A stretch of 64,000 nucleotides of DNA from Streptomyces malaysiensis subsp. samsunensis. Its GTDB lineage: Bacteria; Actinomycetota; Actinomycetes; Streptomycetales; Streptomycetaceae. The DNA lies in NCBI RefSeq assembly GCF_024519315.1, contig NZ_JANIIC010000030.1, positions 1 through 64,000 of the forward strand, in the 5' to 3' direction. Shown here in pieces: positions 44,764-53,587 of this stretch. The translations under genes and the position numbers were made by a program. Each line of letters opens with the position of its first letter. Positions within the stretch are counted from its first letter, which is position 1. Below the pieces are notes generated by a model. It did not search any database and was not told the origin of the DNA. It saw nothing but the letters and a program-made list of their open reading frames with translations.

Positions 44764-44958
44764 GTGATTCCCATCCCGCGCGAGCTGCGCCCCTGCCCCG
44801 ACTGCCACAAGGACGTCCTGTGGACGGTGACCCGGAACGGCAAGCGGCTCCTGGTCGACGGCAAGCCGGACGACCAGAGCAACCCAGGTGGCATGACTCC
44901 GTTCCTTGGCTGGGCCCGTGAACGGCCCCGCATAAAAGACCTGGAAGACCTCCCGTGA
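44764..44958 (+). CDS. small zinc-ribbon-like phage-type protein
   Basis: A 64-residue frame from GTG 44764. It begins IPIPRELRPCPDCHKDVLWT, with Cys-x2-Cys and a following DVLWTVTRNGKRLLVDG, as in small actinophage/integrative element proteins that follow RusA-like genes. A second Cys pair is absent. The last 10 residues are where the IS630 fragment begins, so it may be shortened. Confidence 0.55.
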   Translation: MIPIPRELRPCPDCHKDVLWTVTRNGKRLLVDGKPDDQSNPGGMTPFLGWARERPRIKDLEDLP

Positions 44959-45618
44959 CCCTGACTACGCCGCCAAGAAGGCCCGCGTCGAGCACCTCTG
45001 TGCCATCGCCGACGGCGAGGTCGTACCCGAGGAGGGCGAGCCTGAAATCGTCTTATGCCTGGATGAGTTCGGCCCGACTCAGCCTCCAGCCCCACCCGGG
45101 GAGACAGTGGGCCGGGCACAGTGGACGGCACAAGGACCCCGACAGGGAGCCCCGGCCCCGCCGTGCGGGCGACCTACACCCGCTCGCACGGAGTGCGGCA
45201 CCTGTTCGCCGCCTGCAACCTGGGCAAGAACAAGCTCTACGGCCACATCAAGCCGAAGAAGAACCGGACGAGGTTCCTGGAATTCTGCCGCTACCTGCGC
45301 AGCCTCTACCCGCCCACGATGCGGATCGCGATCGTGCTCGACAACTTCTCCCCGCACCTGACCACGAAGAAGGATACCCGCGTGGGTGACCGGGCCGCGG
45401 CCAACAACGTGGAGTTCGCCTACACGCCGGCCAACAGCTCCTGGCTCAACCGCATCGAGGCCCAGTTCACCGCCCTGCGCTGCTTCGCTCTGGACGGCAC
45501 CGACCACTCCGGCCACAAGGAGCAGGGGAGCATGATCGGCCGCTACATCATCTGGCGGAACAAGCACGCCGCCGACGAACACCTACGTCAGGTAGTCGGC
45601 AGGGCGAACGTCGCCTGA
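44935..45618 (+). pseudogene. IS630 family transposase, truncated with two frameshifts
   Basis: Plus frames read KTWKTSRDPDYAAKKARVEH, LCAIADGEVVPEEG, EPEIVLCLDEFGP, then shifting twice between 45075 and 45170, ATYTRSHGVRHLFAACNLGK, NKLYGHIKPKKNRTRFLEF, RIAIVLDNFSPHLTTKKD and YTPANSSWLNRIEAQFTALR. LDEFGP, LDNFSPH and NSSWLNRIE hold the DDE residues, all present. The N-terminal DNA-binding part is missing. Confidence 0.85.
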
Positions 45619-45731
45619 TGCGGCACTAGCCAGGGCATCAAGGGCAATCTGCCTACTTCAAACGCCCTCGCAGGGCATGGCCGAACAACCACTCCCAAGG
45701 AAAGGAAGCTCCCACGGACTCAGAGAAGACG

Positions 45732-46244
45732 TCAGCCTCGGGAAGGACGCCCGGCAACGGGGGGCGCCGCCGGAGCGGTCACTCCACCGGATGAGGCCAT
45801 ACGCTCGCGCCACAACGCCTCCTCCAAACGGGTAAGCGCTGTTCCTAGGTCCTTCCACTCGTCCTCGGCGAACACCTCGTGGTCGTAGTCCGCGATCAAC
45901 TGGGTTGCCCGCTCGAGCACCTTCACACCACGGTCCGTCAGCTCTATCACCGCTGCGCGGCCCTGCCCCCCACTCCCGACGGTGGCGACGTATCCGTCAG
46001 AGATCAGCGCGTCGATGATGGGATGCAGGCTCTGCACTTTGATCCCCGCTCGCCGCGCCAGTGCGCTGAACGATATGCCTGGATCATGTCGCAGGTGCCC
46101 CAAGAGGCCCAGGCGTCGCAGGGACAGGCCGATGCCCTTCAGTGAGTCCTCTACCCGTCCTTCCAAAAGACGCCCCTGGAGGATCATGATCATCGTTGGA
46201 CCCAGTGGGTACCGTGCCGAGCTGGCGTCCCCCGCGTCTGCCAT
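45732..46244 (-). CDS. MarR family transcriptional regulator
   Basis: A 170-residue protein. The winged HTH includes LLGHLRHDPGISFSALARRA and GIKVQSLHPIIDALISDGYV (about residues 47-85), followed by GSGGQGRAAVIELTDRGVKV, the wing. About 18 residues of Pro/Gly-rich tail follow the last helix. Start ATG 46244. Nearby genes are transposase debris and the ABM/MDR group at 47235-49794; the palindromes at 49848-49873 may be its target, which is a guess. Confidence 0.88.
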   Translation of the reverse strand: MADAGDASSARYPLGPTMIMILQGRLLEGRVEDSLKGIGLSLRRLGLLGHLRHDPGISFSALARRAGIKVQSLHPIIDALISDGYVATVGSGGQGRAAVIELTDRGVKVLERATQLIADYDHEVFAEDEWKDLGTALTRLEEALWRERMASSGGVTAPAAPPVAGRPSRG

Positions 46245-46688
46245 TCACGCCTTCCTTCCCTGGCTATGTCGGACTACACCCACCGTATCGGAATAAGCAG
46301 GTCGACCGTATGGCCTCGTCTCCTCAAGGACGCCTTACCAACGTCCCGCCCACCTGGGCCCCTCTCCATGTCACCGCGCACGCCCACACAGCGCTATCGA
46401 ACCTAAGCTCAGAGTTCTGCCATCACGAGTACAGGTCTCATCTCATGGCACATCCATCCCGCTACCTGTGGAGGATGAAGAGTCGACAGCCGGCAAGACC
46501 CATCGTGGCGGAGCTCGGGCAGTGAGCAGTATGTGAGGGTGTGTGCATGACCACACCGCTCGCCGGGACCTGGGCGCCGAGGTAACAGGCCCGTCGTGCG
46601 GGTGTCTGACAGGTGTCGTCGCGCTTGACGGCGGGTTGTCCGGTTCCGGGGCTTCGCGGTTGGCCCGGGGTACGGTCCGCTGGAAAGC
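46245..46688. other. intergenic stretch without recognised gene
   Basis: About 440 bases upstream of the MarR gene. Reading both strands, I see no family motif or credible start. It probably holds the MarR promoter and insertion-sequence ends. Confidence 0.4.
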
Positions 46689-46745
46689 ATGGGCGGGCGC
46701 GAGTCGTACCCGAGCGATCTGCCGGATGAGGCATGGGATCCGGGC
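46689..46745 (+). pseudogene. IS5 family transposase, N-terminal tip
   Basis: The frame starts ATG GGC GGG and reads MGGRESYPSDLPDEAWDPG. RExYPSDLxDEAW is the N-terminus of an IS5-type transposase. Homology stops after about 17 residues. Confidence 0.6.
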
Positions 46746-46829
46746 AGAAGGAAGCGGAGCTGATCGGCTCCGCTCCCGCGGCTACGCCTGTGGGCCATGC
46801 CGCGCACCGCCATGACCGAACTACCGGCC

Positions 46830-46985
46830 GAGTCCGCGGCCGCCGCGGCTGCTTTGGTTGTAGAACTGCTCGAACTCGCGCAGGACGTGGAGCAAGTGTC
46901 GGTGGTTCCAGATCAGGGTGCGGTCCAGGAGTTCCCGTCGGCAGGTCTGCACCCACCGTCTCCCCGGCACCGAAGCCCGGATCAG
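46830..46985 (-). pseudogene. IS3/IS481-type integrase core fragment
   Basis: The minus strand reads WVQTCRRELLDRTLIWNHRH and LLHVLREFEQFYN, the C-terminal part of an rve integrase core (RRELLDR followed by the last catalytic Glu region and FxxxYN). Both ends are missing. Confidence 0.75.
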
Positions 46986-47076
46986 GACCGCCACCCGGAT
47001 CACCGACTTCTACAACGCGTGGCTACACAGCGTGTGCGGGTTCAAGAGCCTGATCGACTACGAGCTTGATTACTGA
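46986..47076 (+). pseudogene. IS3 family transposase, C-terminal tail
   Basis: The plus strand reads ATRITDFYNAWLHSVCGFKS and LIDYELDY, then a stop. DFYNxxRLHSxxGFKSPIDYE is the C-terminal end of IS3-family integrases. It abuts the opposing integrase fragment. Confidence 0.75.
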
Positions 47077-47234
47077 GGCACTCTCGCTGAAGGACTGGCC
47101 GCATAATCGTCTCCACGCTGAGAGGGGGTTGACAGCGGCTCGGGGAAACGGAACGACGGAAACGTCGTCACCGCGCCCCGAGCCGACCGCAAGGGGACAA
47201 GGGCGAAACGCTGTTGGAGCAGCCCTTGCGGGCA

Positions 47235-47861
47235 TCACCGGGCCAGGCCCCCCGCGCTGTGGTCTTCCCCCACCGCAGGCCCTCCGTCCCCGAATCCCCT
47301 CACGGCCCAGGCGCGGGAAGGTGCTACGGCGGACAGAGAGTGAAAATCGGCGGTGGCGACGGCGGCGATTCGCGGAAGGTGACGCGCGAACCGGGGGTCC
47401 TGCTGCGCTGCCTCGAGGTGCTGCCTGGTTTCCCATTCGACGAATTCGTGCAACACAGGCTCGTCGAACTGCACCAGAAAGGAGGCGGAGATGAACCCGG
47501 GCAAGTGCCGGATCTCCAATACGGTCTCAGCGATGTTGTAGTTTACGAGGGGACGCAGCTCTTCGGCCGTGGTGGCAAGCGTGATCCATGCCCGGTACCT
47601 GTCCGTAGCTTCGCAGGTGAAGGTCGGCTGGTTCGGGAGGGCAGTGACGGTACCGTCGTGGCTGCATACGCTGATGGTGGGATCCTGCACGCGCATCGCA
47701 GTGGCCATCGCGGCCGCAGCGTCCGGCCGACGGCCGGGAAGCAGAAGTAGGAGCCGCTCGTCGGTGGTGTAGCAGGCAACGCCTTGGCCGATGTCGGCCC
47801 GTGCGGGTGTCGGGTCGTCAAGTCGCCCGAATAGCATGGTGAAGAGCCCTGTGCCATTCAT
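47235..47861 (-). CDS. ABM-domain protein (two-domain monooxygenase-like), C-terminus probably altered
   Basis: A 208-residue frame from ATG 47861. The N-terminal part (GLFTMLFGRLDDPTPARADI) and the core VNYNIAETVLEIRHLPGFIS, FVEWETRQHLEAAQQDPRF and RHLPRIAAVATADFHSLSAV match antibiotic biosynthesis monooxygenase-like proteins, small ferredoxin-like barrels that oxidise aromatic polyketides without cofactor or act as stress proteins. The last 40 residues after ATADFHS are Gly/Ala-rich and unlike relatives, suggesting an altered end. A related frame at 62790-63335 shares the C-terminal domain. Confidence 0.65.
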   Translation of the reverse strand: MNGTGLFTMLFGRLDDPTPARADIGQGVACYTTDERLLLLLPGRRPDAAAAMATAMRVQDPTISVCSHDGTVTALPNQPTFTCEATDRYRAWITLATTAEELRPLVNYNIAETVLEIRHLPGFISASFLVQFDEPVLHEFVEWETRQHLEAAQQDPRFARHLPRIAAVATADFHSLSAVAPSRAWAVRGFGDGGPAVGEDHSAGGLAR

Positions 47862-47916
47862 GAGTTCATCGATCGCGCGCCATTCATCCTCCGCCGTCTG
47901 AGAACGCCGGGTGACC

Positions 47917-48288
47917 TCATGCGACGCAGACCCCCTCCACGGCGACCTTTCGGACGACGTGCGGATAACAGTAAGAGCCGTCGGGGTACTGCGGCAGCAG
48001 GCTCTGAAACTCCTCGCTGCTGAAGGCGTCTCGCAAGGCCGAGACCGATTCCCAAACGGCCACGTTCGTCAAGATGTTGCTGTCTCCCAGACCTCGATGG
48101 AGCTGCGCGGAGATGAAGCCGCGCTTGGCCTTCATGATGAAGGAGTCCTCCTGCCAGAGGTCGAGGACGCTCTGCATCTCACCCTCGGGGACGACGAAGG
48201 TGTTGATGAGGGTGATGGGCCCGCTGTCCTCGCCCTGCAATTGCTTGAGGAAGGGTTCTGCCGCGTCGATGTTCCTCAGATCGATCAC
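47917..48288 (-). CDS. ABM-domain (antibiotic biosynthesis monooxygenase-like) protein
   Basis: A 123-residue single-domain protein. Blocks ITLINTFVVPEGEMQSVLDL and WQEDSFIMKAKRGFISAQLH, then VAVWESVSALRDAFSSEEFQ are the ABM barrel. TLINTF is a typical first strand. It begins at GTG 48288 (IDLRNIDAAEPFL), giving an N-terminal extension of about 20 residues relative to minimal ABM proteins. It may oxidise a quinol or phenol; ABM members near a dehydrogenase often belong to aromatic metabolism. Confidence 0.85.
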   Translation of the reverse strand: MIDLRNIDAAEPFLKQLQGEDSGPITLINTFVVPEGEMQSVLDLWQEDSFIMKAKRGFISAQLHRGLGDSNILTNVAVWESVSALRDAFSSEEFQSLLPQYPDGSYCYPHVVRKVAVEGVCVA

Positions 48289-48429
48289 GTCGGCTCCTTA
48301 AGTGGGGCGGAAGCGCCCCGAGAGGGATAGGTGAACCGGCTACTCCGCAGCCAGCCCGAATGGCCGTACCGCTATGCCATGCCAATAGGCGCAAGAGGAC
48401 GGCTGTGTCTTTCGTCGGGTTTGTTGTCA

Positions 48430-48649
48430 GGTGATGCTCGGTCAGGCTTCTGTCACGGAGACGACTTTGTAGACATGCGCGTCGACCTGGAAGGAACCCG
48501 TCGAACTTGGAGTGCTCCGCAGTGCCCCCGCGCAAGCACTCGACGAGCATGTCCTGCTCCTCCGGTTTGACGGTGAAGGCGACCATCATCGTGTGGACAT
48601 CGCGTGCCGCCGGAAATGGTTGCCACGGTACGGCCTCCTTCAGTCTCAA
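48430..48649 (-). pseudogene. ABM-domain protein remnant
   Basis: The frame from ATG 48649 reads RDVHTMMVAFTVKPEEQDML and VECLRGGTAEHSKFDGFLPG, then in another frame DAHVYKVVSVTEA and a stop. The strand-helix-KFDGF pattern is that of an ABM barrel, but the frame shifts in the middle and no C-terminal strand follows. It lies just upstream of the intact ABM gene at 47917. Confidence 0.6.
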
Positions 48650-48705
48650 CGCTGAGAGCTTCGAGCGGGCTATGGTCCGTTGGGGGTTCTAATGCATGGA
48701 GGACA

Positions 48706-49794
48706 TCAGAGGTGCGGCTTGAGGATGATGCGGCCGACGATGTCCCTCGCGTTCTCCATCAGGGCATGCGCGTCGGCGGCCTTCGCCAGAGGGAAGCGGG
48801 CCGCGATCGGGGTGTGCAGCCGATCGTTGACGAGCAAATCGAGGATCCGCAACGCGTCCTCGTGTCGGGCACCTCGAACACCCACGATGTCCGTTTCGAG
48901 GCGGGTCAGGTCGAAGACGGTGAAAGGCATGGGGCCAGGCGGGTTCTGCTCTCCCGCGGCCGGGCACAGCCTGCCGCCCAGGCGCAGCGCATCGAGTGCC
49001 AGACGTAGCAGCGCGGCGCTGGCCGAGTAGTCGACCGCATGGTCGACTCCTTGGCCACGCGTCAGTTCCAGAAGAGCATCACCCGCCATCTTGAGGTCGT
49101 CGGTGATCACCACCTCGTCCGCGCCTGCCGCCCGTAGGCCGGCGGCCTTGTCGGCTTTGCGGGTCGTGGCGATGGTGCGCACTCCGAAGAGGCGGGCCAG
49201 AGCCAGGGTGGCCAGGCCCATGGGTCCTGCTGCACCTGTTACCAGCAGGGTGTCCCCCAGCGTCACGCGCAGCCGATCACGCAGCACACGGTGGCTGGTG
49301 CCGTGACTCCATAGGATGGCCGCGGCCTGTTCGAGGTCGACGTGATCGGGCAGCGGCAGCCATAGTCGCTCGTCACGCACCAGGTATTCGGCGTAGCTCC
49401 CGAGGGACTGATGGCCCGGAACGGCTATGCCGCTGGAGAGGTTGCCCCGACCGCGGTACGTCTCCAACGCGAAGGGGTTCTCCGGATGTACGACGGCGAC
49501 GACGCGATCTCCGACATGCACCCCCTTCACCTCGGGCCCGGTGGCCAGGACAGTGCCAGCGGCCTCTCGCCCAAGTTGTTGTGGCATCGGAAAAGGGTTG
49601 CGGCCAGGCAGTTTCGTCCCGGCTTGAAGCCCTCGTCGGTACTTCAGGTCCCAGCCGGACACGGGGGCCGTGTCCACAGTCACGAGTACATCCGTCGGCC
49701 CGAGCTCGCCCAAGGGATGGCGCCCGTATACGAGCATTTCCGGACCGCCGTGCTCGAACACCCAGACTGCAGCTGTGGTCGTCGGCGTAGACAT
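48706..49794 (-). CDS. Zinc-independent MDR dehydrogenase/quinone reductase
   Basis: A 362-residue medium-chain reductase without structural zinc cysteines. Catalytic domain: VDTAPVSGWDLKYRRG, GREAAGTVLATGPEVKGVHV. Nucleotide domain: DTLLVTGAAGPMGLATLALA, and DHAVDYSASAALLRLALDAL. The close paralogue at 58058-59138 shares long identical blocks (SGWDLKYRRG, NPFPMPQQLGREAAGT, RLGGRLCPAAGEQ), so one arose by duplication or both came from one source. ATG 49794 faces palindromic sites at 49848-49873. Likely an NADPH-dependent enal/quinone reductase or an alcohol dehydrogenase of a phenolic pathway. Confidence 0.92.
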   Translation of the reverse strand: MSTPTTTAAVWVFEHGGPEMLVYGRHPLGELGPTDVLVTVDTAPVSGWDLKYRRGLQAGTKLPGRNPFPMPQQLGREAAGTVLATGPEVKGVHVGDRVVAVVHPENPFALETYRGRGNLSSGIAVPGHQSLGSYAEYLVRDERLWLPLPDHVDLEQAAAILWSHGTSHRVLRDRLRVTLGDTLLVTGAAGPMGLATLALARLFGVRTIATTRKADKAAGLRAAGADEVVITDDLKMAGDALLELTRGQGVDHAVDYSASAALLRLALDALRLGGRLCPAAGEQNPPGPMPFTVFDLTRLETDIVGVRGARHEDALRILDLLVNDRLHTPIAARFPLAKAADAHALMENARDIVGRIILKPHL

Positions 49795-49847
49795 CCTGCA
49801 CTCCCGATACCTCGTCGGACTTGCAACTCACCAACCCCTAGAGGGTC

Positions 49848-49873
49848 GTCCTATAAATAAGGACTCTAGTCCT
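49848..49873. promoter_or_regulatory. paired palindromes upstream of the MDR dehydrogenase
   Basis: GTCCT (49848-49852) and AGGAC (49860-49864) form an inverted repeat, and AGGACT-CT-AGTCCT (49860-49873) is a second one sharing a half site. They lie 54-79 nt upstream of the MDR start, in the only AT-richer stretch of the region. Likely a repressor or activator site. Confidence 0.5.
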
Positions 49874-50031
49874 GTGAAGCGATACACGCCAGTGCGGTGG
49901 GCCGACTTTGTGATCTCGGCTGGGCTGGGTGAGTGCGGCTGCTGCATGGCTGGTACAAGGGCTCCACCGGCAAAGATCCGCCATCGAGCGCAGCACACGG
50001 CTTCGGATGCAGATGGGCCATGTCTGGGTTC

Positions 50032-50770
50032 TTACCGCGCGGCGGCGGTCTGGCCCTGGGCGTGAGCGCGCAGGAGGAGGGCGACCCAGCTGCGGTAGGG
50101 GTGCCAGGCGTCGGCGACCAGCGCGAGTTGCTCGGGGCTATTCGCGGCCGTGGCGTCGGGGCCGTAAGCGGAAGCCATCGCCTTGTGGACGCGGGGTTCG
50201 GTGGCAGGAAGGACATCGGGGTGTCCGGTACCGCGGATCATGATCGACTCGGCGGAGAACGGTCCGACACCGGGGAGTTCCTTCAGCTCGGTGAGTGTGA
50301 ACTCGAGGGTGGCAGCGTCGAGATGTCCGTCGAGGGCTGCGTCGGCGAGCGCGTGGAGGCGCTTGATTTTGATGTCGCTCAGTCCCGGGATGTGGTCGAG
50401 GGTGCGCAGCACAGCCGGGGTGGGGAAGGCGTGCAGCCGTTGTCCGGCGACATCGACGGCTTGGCCGTGCTGCCGTGCGAGGCGGTCCTTGATGACGGCG
50501 GCCTGGGTCATGCGGATGCGGTTGCCGATGGTCGTCCAGGCGGCGGTTTCGTAGGGCGAGTAGAACAGCACGGGCCGCAGCCCCGGAAACTCGGCTTGGA
50601 GGCCGGCGACAACCGGGTCGGCGTCGGCAAGGCGTGGGAAGTTGGTGCCGTCGACGTCGAGTGAGAGGATGCGGGCGATCTGGGCCTCGGGGGCCTTGCC
50701 GATCGCGGAATCGGCAGTTGACTGAGTGATCTGCCCGTCGTTAAGGACGGTGATCTCTGCGTTGACCCTG
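50032..50770 (-). pseudogene. DNA-3-methyladenine glycosylase (AlkA-like), N-terminally truncated
   Basis: The minus frame reads ILSLDVDGTNFPRLADADPV, LFYSPYETAAWTTIGNRIRM, TLTELKELPGVGPFSAESIM and ending PYRSWVALLLRAHAQG. LKELPGVGPFSAE is the helix-hairpin-helix with the downstream Asp region of AlkA-type glycosylases. Upstream of VNAEITVLNDGQI there is no start; the sequence passes directly into an integrase remnant, so the N-terminal TBP-like domain is missing. Confidence 0.75.
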
Positions 50771-50774
50771 CCGG

Positions 50775-51546
50775 AAGTGGAGGTTCACGATCCAGGTCGA
50801 CCGCAGCCGCCGGGTCGACAAGGCCGGCAGTCCGTTGGGCGGCCGGTGGCGGGCCGGCCTCGGAGGACACGAGGTTCTTTGCCACCGCGACCTTCCGGCC
50901 GGGCCGGAACAGGTAGGCATCCCCAGCGGCCTCGGCCGGCTCGGTCAGGGTCCCGCTCCAGCCCGCCCGGCAGGCCACAAGCCGGCCCAGAAGGTTCTCG
51001 TCCGGTACCGGAACGCCGCTGGTGGTGTCGATGTGATGACCTCGGACCTGGCGGAGTCACCAGAGGTGAGACCGCAGCCCGCGCCGAGTGCCATCAGTGC
51101 CAGCCCGTCCCACCGGGCCCGCCCGGGCAGATGCCCGGCCCAGTCCCGAGCTTGACCAACTCATCGTTTTTGTAGGGTGGTTGGGGATTTCGCGGGGAGG
51201 GGATCCGCACGGGCGGTGCCTCCCCGCGCTCGACCCATACGAGTGCTTCCCGTGTGCGGCGCAGCCAGGCTCGGCAGGTCAGCACTCTCGAGCCCTCCCG
51301 GCCCGGGCTGGCCGACAGCACGAAAGCGTCGATCGTCTCCGTCCGCAGCCACACTCCCGGATCCCGCGGCAGACCCTGTAGATCGGCCTGCACGGCCAGC
51401 CGCCCGACGGCATGCAGAAGCCGCCGTGCTTCGTAGCAGGTGGCCGGAGCGGCAGCTGCCACCGTCGCCCGCACTTGGTCGGCAACCGGAACCCACCGCG
51501 CGTGGGGCAGCTTCGGCGGGCTCGCAAGTGCGCGGAGCCACCTCAT
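50775..51546 (-). pseudogene. tyrosine recombinase/integrase-like protein, frameshifted
   Basis: From ATG 51546 the frame reads ARWVPVADQVRATVAAAAPA and TCYEARRLLHAVGRLAVQAD, then VLTCRAWLRRTREALVWVER. Later frames give WDGLALMALGAGCGLTSG, GDAYLFRPGRKVAVAKNLVS and LPALSTRRLRSTWIVNLHF. STRRLRxTWIVxLL resembles the C-terminal Arg-rich end of Streptomyces integrases. At least two frameshifts; the sequence fuses to the AlkA remnant at about 50772. Confidence 0.65.
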
Positions 51547-51798
51547 GGCAGCTCGCGCGCCGGCACCGCCTCTTGCTTGCCAGGGCTGCGGCGGTGCCGA
51601 CCCACCCCGCGTCGGCCTCTCGGGCTGACGCGGGAGACTCCGTTACTCCTTCCTCATGTCGGACGGCGCCACCAATGAGTCTAGAGCTAGAGGTATAGGT
51701 TTAGATTCGTGCCTTTCTCCCCTCGCGTCTCGGCCTTCCGCCTTCTATGCTGACCGTTTAGCAGGACGTGTGTCCCTCATTCTAGGACAGGAGTCGTT

Positions 51799-52776
51799 AT
51801 GAGTCCCTCCCTCGTCTCTCCCGGGCGACCGGCCGAGCCCAAGATCGATCGCTCCCTCACCCTGCATCTGCGGGGCGACTGGGGCGGCGCCAACCTGCAT
51901 CGGGTCTGCGGCTGGATCGCCCAGGAACTCGCGGACCGCTGCGGCTCCCGCACCCGGATTGCCACCTGGAACAGCAGGGGCTACAGCGACGCCGTGCGAG
52001 CAGTGGGACACGGAGAGGTGCACGTGGCACTCACGACCCCAGCTGCCTTCGCGGCCGCGGCGCTCGACGGGCGCGGGGTCTACCGCGACGAGTCCTTCCC
52101 GGACCTGCGAGCTCTTGGTGTGGTGCCGCAGCGGGACCGGCTGGTCGTGGCGCTGCACAAGGACCTCGGCATCACCACTTTCGCCGAGCTGCGGCAGCAC
52201 AGGCCCATGTTGCGGCTCGCGACGTCCGTGCACGACGGGGTCAATCATGTGGGGCTTGCGGCTCACGAGGTCCTGACGCGGTCGGGTGTCGACGTCGTCG
52301 GCTGGGGCGGTGAACTGCTCGAGGACGAGCGTCCGTTCGAATCACTGGACCACGTGAAGGAGGGACGGGCGAACGCCATCGTCCACGAGGCGATCATGCT
52401 GCCCGTCTGGCAGGAGATCGGCTGCGACCTGAACTTCCTCGAGGTCGAGGACGATGTCCTCGCCGGCCTGAACGACGACTTCGGCTGGCCGGCGGCGGTC
52501 GTGGACGACCACCACTTCCCTGGCCGGGCCGCCTTCAGGACCCTCGACTTCTCCGACTTCCTCGTGTGCGCCCGCGCCGACCTCGCCGACGACGTCGCCT
52601 ACGCCATCGCGTGGGTGCTGGGGGAGACGCGTCACATCATCGAAGGGCAGTACCGGCACCTGGCTCCCGAGCGGAGCCCGATCACCTACCCCCTCGACCC
52701 CGTGACCATCGGCAAGGCCCCCATCCCCCTCCATCCGGGGGCCGCCCGCTACTACGACGCCTTGCCCACGGCATGA
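51799..52776 (+). CDS. TAXI/NMT1-like solute-binding fold protein without signal peptide
   Basis: A 325-residue protein of the TAXI-TRAP/NMT1-like solute-binding fold: LTLHLRGDWGGANLHRVCGW at the N-terminus, VALTTPAAFAAAALDGRG, LGVVPQRDRLVVALHKDLG, IVHEAIMLPVWQEIGCDLNF and RADLADDVAYAIAWVLGETR. Normal members have an export signal; here MSPSLVSPGRPAEPKIDRSL is hydrophilic with no hydrophobic core, so it is cytoplasmic. It may therefore sense or deliver a ligand, or be an enzyme on the same fold. ATG 51799 follows GGAG. First gene of the catabolic operon; next start overlaps (ATGA). Confidence 0.8.
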   Translation: MSPSLVSPGRPAEPKIDRSLTLHLRGDWGGANLHRVCGWIAQELADRCGSRTRIATWNSRGYSDAVRAVGHGEVHVALTTPAAFAAAALDGRGVYRDESFPDLRALGVVPQRDRLVVALHKDLGITTFAELRQHRPMLRLATSVHDGVNHVGLAAHEVLTRSGVDVVGWGGELLEDERPFESLDHVKEGRANAIVHEAIMLPVWQEIGCDLNFLEVEDDVLAGLNDDFGWPAAVVDDHHFPGRAAFRTLDFSDFLVCARADLADDVAYAIAWVLGETRHIIEGQYRHLAPERSPITYPLDPVTIGKAPIPLHPGAARYYDALPTA

Positions 52777-53501
52777 CTCCCGCCCAGGCACGCAGGGCTG
52801 CCGTGGAGGCGTCCCACGCTCTGGCCGCGGCCGGTCAGGGGGACATGGTCTGGGGACACGCGGCTGTGCGCGACCCGGAAGCCCGCGGCATCTGGATCAA
52901 AGCTCCGGGCTGGGGCCTCGAAGAGGTCCGTGACGACCGGCTTCAACTCGTCTCCTACGACGCCGAGGTGCTGCACGGAGAGGGTGTCCCGCACAAGGAG
53001 TGCCACATCCACCTGGAAATCCTGCGGGCGTCGCCGGAACTGAACTGCACCGTGCACACCCACGCGGTGTCGGCCGTCGCATTCGCCACCCTGGACGTGC
53101 CGCTCATGCCGCTCTCCCACGAGGGCGCCTTGTTCTCCGGTGACGACGTGCCGAGGTTCCGGGACACCGGTGGGCTCGTCAGCAGTTCTGACCTGGGAAA
53201 GAGGCTCACCACGGCCCTCGGCGCCGCACCCGCCGCCCTCATGCCCAAGCACGGGCTCGTCGCCGCCGGGCGGACCGCCGCGGCGGCCGTCATGCACGCC
53301 GTACTCCTCGACCGCGCCTGTGCCGTCCAGTTGCGGGTACAAGCGGTCGGCCCCGCGGTCGTACGTTCCGATGCCTGGGAAGCGCGCGCCAAGCGCGCCC
53401 AGTGCTGGCCCGACAGCCAGCTTGAGGCCGGCTACCGCTACCTCGTCCGGCAGGCGGCTGGCTCGCTCGCCGCCGTGGGGGCATCTCCTCACACCACCTG
53501 A
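52773..53501 (+). CDS. Class II aldolase/adducin family protein
   Basis: A 242-residue protein coupled to the preceding gene by ATGA. It has AAAGQGDMVWGHAAVRDPEA, HIHLEILRASPELNCTVHTH (zinc His residues) and LMPKHGLVAAGRTAAAAVMH, the typical class II fold with the catalytic Glu region. Members perform retro-aldol cleavage or decarboxylation of hydroxy acids. In this operon it may split a hydroxylated ring-fission product. Confidence 0.88.
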   Translation: MTPAQARRAAVEASHALAAAGQGDMVWGHAAVRDPEARGIWIKAPGWGLEEVRDDRLQLVSYDAEVLHGEGVPHKECHIHLEILRASPELNCTVHTHAVSAVAFATLDVPLMPLSHEGALFSGDDVPRFRDTGGLVSSSDLGKRLTTALGAAPAALMPKHGLVAAGRTAAAAVMHAVLLDRACAVQLRVQAVGPAVVRSDAWEARAKRAQCWPDSQLEAGYRYLVRQAAGSLAAVGASPHTT

Positions 53502-53587
53502 CACCGGAGGCCCGCTTCCCCCTTTCCTCAGCCGGTGCGACTCCCGTCACACCGCTCCCACTCAGTGCACACGAAGGACACAGCACC

